In this document: in pieces, positions 58,267 to 64,000 of the stretch
Numbering within the stretch: the first letter of the stretch is position 1
Layout of the letters: each line of letters starts with the position of its first letter
DNA from: Notospermus geniculatus
Lineage: Eukaryota > Nemertea > Pilidiophora > Heteronemertea > Lineidae
Reading direction: 5' to 3'
Assembly: GCA_002633025.1 (NCBI GenBank)
Contig: NMRB01000184.1
Span: 166,147-230,146, forward strand
Length of the DNA: 64,000 nucleotides
Notes under the pieces: generated by a model
Told to the model about the DNA's origin: nothing
The model's database searches: none
The model's input: only the letters and a program-made list of their open reading frames with translations
Made by a program: the position numbers and the translations under genes

Positions 58267-59087
58267 ATGGTCTTTTTGTTCATCACCGGCGTTGCAATGT
58301 ATGCCATCCTAGATATCAGGGTCAGTGAACATGACCCGTTTTCCATCTACTCTAAACAAGAACACAACAGTACGTGTTGCGGCAATAGAGTTGTGAAATT
58401 GAAGCGTTTTTTAAGCAGACGAGAGATGCGTATCCAACAGATAAAAGGAAAAGAATTAGCCAAAGAATACAGAGACGTTTTACTAGATCTGCTTCGAACC
58501 TTTATGAAAGTTGCCGAGGAGTTAAATTTGGTTTGGTTCAGTTATGGCGGAACGCTGATCGGCTCCTGGCGTCATCATGGTTTTATTCCTTGGGACGACG
58601 ACCTTGATATTATAGTAAACAATTCACAAAAGGGAGCACTGTTAAAAAGTTCTGTTCAATGGAGCCAACGTATGTAGGCCGGGATAGTAAACGTATCATA
58701 AAATTATTCTCTAATCGGTCAAAGGTAAAAATTGAAGGTATGGAGCACCGCTGGCCGTTTATTGATATCTTATACTTTGAAGAAAAGGGAGATGTAATCT
58801 GGGATAATATGAAACACATGCAGAAGTACAAGTTAAATAAGTCCGATATGTTTCCGGTTCATTTACGTCCGTTTGAAAACGAGATGATCAATGCACCAAA
58901 ACGACCCCCGAAAGTTCTTTTGGATCAGTACTACTTTATAAAGCCTTCATATTGCTCGACCTGGAACTACAACCATAGGTTGGAAAGGCTTCAGCGGATG
59001 ATAGTGGTTCCCTGTAAAGACCTGAAGGAGGTGTATCCCTTTGTCTATCGGGAATATTTGAGAGGGAATGGCACAATGAAACATTGA
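58267..59087 (+). pseudogene. LicD/fukutin-family transferase with frameshift
   Basis: An intronless type II membrane protein. The ATG is in a strong context (GCGACCATGG) after a splice-acceptor-like TTTCAG. The signal anchor is VFLFITGVAMYAIL (2-15), with an NST glycosylation site at 34-36. The LicD core FSYGGTLIGSWRHHGFIPWD is at about 91-110, with the metal-binding DDDLD at 110-114. The first frame stops at 58677. The rest of the domain (HRWPFIDILYFEE, FPVHLRPFENEMINAPKRPP, LDQYY) continues in another frame to TGA 59087. A one-base deletion (or two-base gain) between about 58640 and 58670 explains this. Family members transfer phosphorylated sugar alcohols or choline to glycans, in the Golgi for animal members. 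It may be a pseudogene or carry an assembly error, because the remainder is well kept. Confidence 0.82.
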
Positions 59088-59250
59088 AACTAGGCAGTAC
59101 AGTGATACATGCAAAATACGTTAGGGAGTTAGAGAGTTCACTCACGCCTCCATTTTCTTTGAAACCCGTGGTGGACTTTGATTCACAACTCGAGTAGAGT
59201 TGGAGTTCAGAATCTGCCACCGGTAATAACGTCAGAAAAGCAAAGTGTGC

Positions 59251-59478
59251 ATGCCTACTCGAGTCGTGAATCGAAGTCGATCGAGTAGCACCAAGGTGGC
59301 GGCCAACATGAATTTAGACTTGTTGGAAGAATTTTTCCATGACAATGGACCAAAGTTGGTGGCTTTAAATCAGTTTCCGGCCCAGCTTGCTGTTAAGATG
59401 ATCCAGAGTGCAAAAAATAGAACAGTTTTGTCAAGAAAGCTAGCGGTACTAAAAACGTCAGGCACGAAGAAGATATAA
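59251..59478 (+). CDS. Small hypothetical ORF
   Basis: 75 codons containing MNLDLLEEFFHDNGPKLVAL and a Lys/Arg-rich end; an AATAAA follows directly (about 59480). No family recognised. It may be 3'UTR of the LicD gene. Nearby TCGAGTCGTGAATCGAAGTC also occurs, altered, at 59885. Confidence 0.2.
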   Translation: MPTRVVNRSRSSSTKVAANMNLDLLEEFFHDNGPKLVALNQFPAQLAVKMIQSAKNRTVLSRKLAVLKTSGTKKI

Positions 59479-59593
59479 AATAAAAATGACAAAATAAAAT
59501 AAAATAAGACACTTATGGTGATGACGCGTTCATATAATGCATTTTTGACTTGAAAGCGTGATAAAATTGAAAAGAAAATACTTTTACTATTCA

Positions 59594-59733
59594 GGGACCT
59601 TATTCACGAAGCTCCCGTAACTTACGGGAGTGCGCAAACTATTGTCCTTTTGCGGACAACCTATTGTTCACTATCAGCCTGACAAAGGATTTGCGTACCT
59701 TTAAAGTTACGGGGGCTTCGTGAATAAGGTCCC
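59594..59733. mobile_element. 140-bp MITE, GGGACCTTATTCAC family
   Basis: Same ends and length as 18447-18586: GGGACCTTATTCACGAAGC / GCTTCGTGAATAAGGTCCC, with the shared internal TGTCCTTTTGCGGACAACCT. Here the ends are perfect inverted repeats. Confidence 0.9.
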
Positions 59734-60295
59734 GGACTTTTTGATATCGTCCGCCATCTTGGTCGAGATGAACTCTCGGTCGGCCGAGGGCCCGTCGGGC
59801 GAGTAGATTTCGATGCCATCTTTGTTACACAGCTAGGCAACTCTGGTAACTCTACTGTGTTCGATTGTAACTCGGGTCACTCGAGTTTGAATCGAAGTCG
59901 CCCAAGTAACACAATCCGCTGCACCATCACCCTGCACCATATGAAAATCATAAAAGTACGGGAGATTCCAAGTAACTTACCTCGACGCGAGTCCTTGTCA
60001 TAAAAATTTTCAAAGTTCTAACAATACTGTAATATAGTAGGGTACCATAATGGTAAATGGAACAGCTTGTATTATACCTAGCTGTTCCATCTACCATTAT
60101 GCTACTCCTACATGTACTATATTACGACATCCTACAACATAATTTAAGGAAAATTCGTAAATTTTCGTCCCCAATCGGGATCTTTATCAAGCTGGAGCTT
60201 TCTGTAGAGCTACCAGAAGTATAATGAGCTGGATCCCAACAGCACAAGAAAATCTGAAATAAGAAACCCTATGCAAACAGGAGGTGTGAAGAAAT

Positions 60296-61648
60296 GGTTA
60301 CTTATAAAACCCGAAATGAAATGGTCGAAATGGCCGAAATGATCGAAACGGTCGAAATGATCGAAATAGATAAAATGACTTTACACTTAGGTGGCCTATT
60401 ACGAGTTTTCAAGTAAACTGAATGCTTTAAGTCTGTAGTAGATCTACCGGTAGCAACAATAGCCATGATAGCAACATGCATAAAATCAGGAGACAAGATA
60501 AAAATTACCGTTAGGAAAATTGTTAATGGCATTTGGCCGTTTCATTTTAACTCAGCCAGTCGCCACGCATGGCGCTGCAGTATCTTACCACGCGGTACAC
60601 TCGCTCCAACTTTGCCGTACGTGCGGCCACCTTTAATTTTGGCGGGAGTTTTTTTTTTAATGTACATCATGACTATAGGCCTACCTCAGTGATGAGGCTG
60701 ACTTTATGGCTTAATAGCCATAAATTGCCTTTCTTCCACTAGAATGCTCCGATCATGTCAACATGGTCCTGTGGAACAACCAAGCATGCAATACAATTCC
60801 AAATTCCCTTTCGTAACATGCGGGGAATCCAATTTCAGTGCACATTTACTTTTGGGGCTGCAGGGTAGATTGTATTAATTTCGGTTTTTTGAAATGTAAA
60901 ATATGAAAATAAGTGAATTTTTATATTGTTAATTTGCTTCCCCCCCCCCATTCTTCAATCCTATTTCAACCATTTCGATCATTTCGGCCATTTCATTCCG
61001 GGTTTTATAAGTAACTGGTGGTTACTTATAAAACCCGGAATGAAATGGCCGAAATGATCGAAACGGCCGAAATGCAACCTCAAAGTAAACGCGCACTGAA
61101 ATGGGACTTCCTCGCAAGTTACGTGCTGGAAACAACCGCCCCCTTCCTCACGTGTTCAGCTTCAGACAGGTCGATCCCTCACTGTGGTGGAAACAACCAT
61201 GCCCATCCTCATGTGTTCATAAATTTCTAACCTTGCCAATTGAGGTTTTTTCCTGTTTGAGTACATGTATGAGCCACCGGTATTATTACCCCCGTATAAA
61301 AATAGTCATGATGTCGGTACATTTAAACAACTCCTGCCAAAATTAAAGGTGACTGGCTGATTTAAAATGAAACGGTCCAATGCCATTAACAGTTCTCCTA
61401 ACGGTTCTCTTGCCGTGTCCTGATTTTATTATGCATGATCGTATCATGGCTATTGTTGCATGGTTGCATGTCATGATGTAGGCCCATGCCAAACCTGCGC
61501 TACCTGTACTACAGACAAAAAGCACTCAGTTTACACTAAGGTGGCCTATGATTTTTTAAGTAAAGTCATTTCATCCATTTCGATGATTTCGGCCGTTTCG
61601 ATCATTTCGGCCATTTCGATCATTTCATTCCGGGTTTTATAAGTAACC
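60296..61648. mobile_element. Foldback element with minisatellite-like ends, 10-bp duplication
   Basis: Ends GGTTACTTATAAAACCCG / CGGGTTTTATAAGTAACC are followed by tandem ATGGCCGAAATGATCGAA-type units. GTGAAGAAAT flanks both sides (60286-60295, 61649-61658). The arms pair over about 350 bp (60296-60680 with 61300-61648, including a gap). The centre holds a second head-to-head pair of the same ends (about 60955-61075). A 9-11 bp duplication is typical of Mutator-like elements. Outside, CTCCAGCTTGATAAAGA is inverted at about 60190 and 61690. Confidence 0.85.
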
Positions 61649-61739
61649 GTGAAGAAATAGCTGAATAGAAAAACTCTACAGATAAGCTCCAGCTTGATAA
61701 AGACCCCGATTGGGGTCGAAAATTTGCGACTTTTTCTGG

Positions 61740-62430
61740 AGTACGACTCCTTTGTGTGTCTCCTTTTGTGCTTACACTTTTGGATATAATTTAAGGAAGT
61801 GATGTGGATGTTTGTGTGCTGAAATCGCTCACATGAAGGCATGTGCTCGCCAAGAAATATGCCAGTTCCCTTTATTTACTTCTCAACTTTCGACACATGC
61901 ACAATTTAGAATTTTTAAAAAAGTACATTTGTCGAAAATATTGCGACTTCCATTCGTTTTCTTCTTATTATATCCTAATGGAAGGACTCCATTTTGAATT
62001 ACGTCCGTACCAACTGGAGTTGATCGCACACTGTACAGGTGTATAGTGTAGCTCGGTGTACAGATGTTGGGTCAACGAGGAAACATGGGGCTTGGTGACG
62101 CACGTTCTCAAAAACTATGCATTGACCGGAGACAACGGCATGTGGGAATGTTTACTTATTACGTGGGGAGTGTTCGCAACCTACTTTTACGCCAGAAAGC
62201 GATACTGGCTTTGCAGAATCAATGGTTTTTCTACACTCATCCAGCGCACTTGCAATCATCTTCTTTTTTAGCCCGCTTGGCCGCTAGGCCCAGCAGGGCT
62301 TATGCTGTGGTTGGGGTCATTGAGTGGTGGTCTGTCGTGCGTTAGGACGTACGTCCGTAAACTTTTGGTTTGTTAGCGTTCTAGCACCTTTATTTTTCGG
62401 CGAGTCTTTTTGGTCTTTGGTGGGCGTGTA
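61740..62430. other. No gene recognised
   Basis: Two overlapping plus frames (62056-62345) of 70-90 codons have no family features. The region leads into the second CTCF-like array. Confidence 0.45.
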
Positions 62431-62439
62431 TATATGGGC

Positions 62440-63205
62440 CTAAGATCTAGGTTGGATTCCCAGTTTGGCCTCCAGGCGGCGTTTTGTGAAAAACTTCAAA
62501 GGGCTATATTTTGATAATGAAGTGAGTTATTGTGTTGAAACTTTGTACTCATGTACCTCTCTGTTATAGCAACTTACAGACAACATTTCGGTGAAATCTG
62601 TTTCTTGACATTGCCACTACTGCGCCAAAACCAAAATCACCTAAAGTGCTATTTCTCCCTAACTAGGTGACGGATCTTCATCAAATTTTTATCATCGGTA
62701 TAGCTAATGACGATACATAACATAGTACCCCAGTTTTTAATTTGACCTGGTTTTGAAGGTCGCAGAGATCAAAGTTCTACACAAGTAACGAACCTGCCGC
62801 AGTTAGACATTATTGCACCGAGCAACTTCATATCTTGCATAAACGTGTATTAGAGGGGTACCTTCAAAAATACCAAGTTTCGTCCTGATTGGACATCCAA
62901 TATGGCCGCCAGGTGGCATAACCTGAAAATCATCCAAGTGCTATGACTTGGGAAAGGCTTGACCCAGAGTGCTCAAACTTGATATTTAGCTCCCTCCAGA
63001 TGACCTTTACGTGCATGTCAAATTTTGGCCTGCTTTGACTTCCAGTATGGCCGCCAGGTGGCGTAATCTGAAAATCATCAAAGTGCTATAACTCAGGAAC
63101 GACTTGACCCAGATCACTCAAATGTGATGTGTGGCTCCCTCTAGATGACTTTATGTGCATGTGAAGTTTTAGCCTGATCGGACATTTAATGTGGTCGCCA
63201 TGGCA
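62440..63205 (+). repeat. Tandem about-143-bp repeat with CTCF-like cores (copy 2)
   Basis: Same family as 52180-53020. Cores: CCTCCAGGCGGCG (62469-62481), CCGCCAGGTGGCA (62906-62918), CCGCCAGGTGGCG (63051-63063) and a decayed one near 63196. Shares CATCTTGCATAAACGTGTATTAG-like blocks with copy 1. Confidence 0.83.
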
Positions 63206-63756
63206 TGTTTGTACTCACGATATGGCTTAAGTGGGATTGCTGATGATTTCTACCAGTACCACTATTGGATTATAAAGGGGAGTGATATAAGTAAAATGCC
63301 ATAATATGAATCCAGTAAGTTTAGCCAAACTCATCCGACACCAGAAGCACCTAGAATAGTCTGATATACGTGTATGAGACACGCCAACAACGTGCCATAA
63401 CCAAATACTTATACAGGCAGTATGACACCTCATAATACCAAGCGAATACATGACTTAAAATAATTACCCACGTCTAACTGTAGGCCTAATTTTAACATAC
63501 ATGTAGTTGGATTACATGTAATTAAATACACAATATACGCCCAAACGTGCGTACTAATAACATCCAAATTTGGGTACATCGGCTCAACTTCCAAGTGGTA
63601 TAGTTTGGTTCCCGAACCCACCGCTAGGGCTATGAGGGTTAGCTACTGGCTTCTGGCCGCACCGAAATTTCTGGTGTCTGACGTCACGAGACACTCTACA
63701 ACCGCAAGGGAGACACTCTCCAACCCACGCCGTTATTAGGACGATCAGTAGACAAA

Positions 63757-64000
63757 ATGGTGGAATACATGCGACGTCAACGAGAGAATCTCCAACCGAA
63801 TTTTCTTAGGGGTTTGGTTGTTGGTGACCTGGCACACCGTTTGAGTGAGTCTTGCTACAGAAGCAACACAATTTGCCTTGAATGCCTTTTCGAGAGCATC
63901 ACGCTTTCCCCGACATTTTCTGCACATGTACGCGGTGCCTACAACACAGCATGCATGCACACAGGTCACCGCCGAATTTCACCAACAATTCAGCAAGTTT
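63757..64000 (+). CDS. Possible 5' coding segment running off the window
   Basis: ATG in AAAATGGTG context opens a frame of 81 codons with no stop before the window end: MVEYMRRQRENLQPNFLRG then LAHRLSESCYRSNTICLECL. No family recognised. The minus strand is also open here (63745-63969), so chance is possible. Confidence 0.25.
   Translation, partial: MVEYMRRQRENLQPNFLRGLVVGDLAHRLSESCYRSNTICLECLFESITLSPTFSAHVRGAYNTACMHTGHRRISPTIQQV

Overview
The window is eukaryotic nuclear DNA. Genes are split into short exons with GT-AG introns, intergenic DNA is rich in MITEs and SINEs, and polyadenylation signals sit behind stop codons. The recognisable genes are metazoan: PIGU, RPUSD2, a cytoplasmic dynein light intermediate chain, a membrane adenylyl cyclase and a LicD/fukutin-type transferase. 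One dynein LIC gene, dense (AGGCCT) and TACATGTA words, and tRNA-derived SINEs with ATT tails suggest a marine invertebrate (echinoderm, hemichordate, cephalochordate or lophotrochozoan). The sequence alone does not fix the phylum.

Layout. 1-200: palindromic CACCGCGGTG array. 1119-4606 (+): single-pass receptor with several four-cysteine 'half' LDL-receptor-A exons, one complete LDLa module, a membrane helix and a PPxY/LPxY tail. Its 3' end is tail-to-tail with PIGU (6703-12304, -; 12 exons, 437 aa). PIGU is head-to-head with RPUSD2 (12719-15636, +; 10 exons) over a promoter of about 415 bp with an NRF-1-type palindrome. RPUSD2 converges on the dynein LIC gene (22256-36029, -; 11 exons, 495 aa), whose apparent 3'UTR may be up to 5 kb. 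36-39 kb is repeat-dominated. 39.2-41.6 kb (+) has a PAN/apple-like exon followed by two tandem, diverged copies of an unrecognised domain. 43525-46386 (-) is the 3' half of an adenylyl cyclase (last membrane segments plus the whole C2 catalytic domain). A dead I-type LINE with RNase H (46.4-50.9 kb, +) lies about 20 bp from the acceptor of the most 5' cyclase exon visible. 51-57 kb is a graveyard of DNA transposons (Harbinger, hAT-like, TA-target elements) and a Penelope-like fragment. 58267-59087 (+) is an intronless LicD-family gene with a frameshift. The rest is foldback elements and a repeated tandem array carrying CTCF-like sites.

The identified genes have ordinary, unrelated housekeeping or signalling roles (GPI-anchor attachment, RNA pseudouridylation, dynein cargo binding, cAMP synthesis, glycan phosphate transfer) and do not form an operon-like system. 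The least explained items are the half-LDLa receptor, the paired PAN-linked ORFs, the CTCF-like repeat arrays and several foldback transposons with clean target-site duplications. Exon joins were derived by hand from splice consensus, reading phase and family similarity; no search was run.
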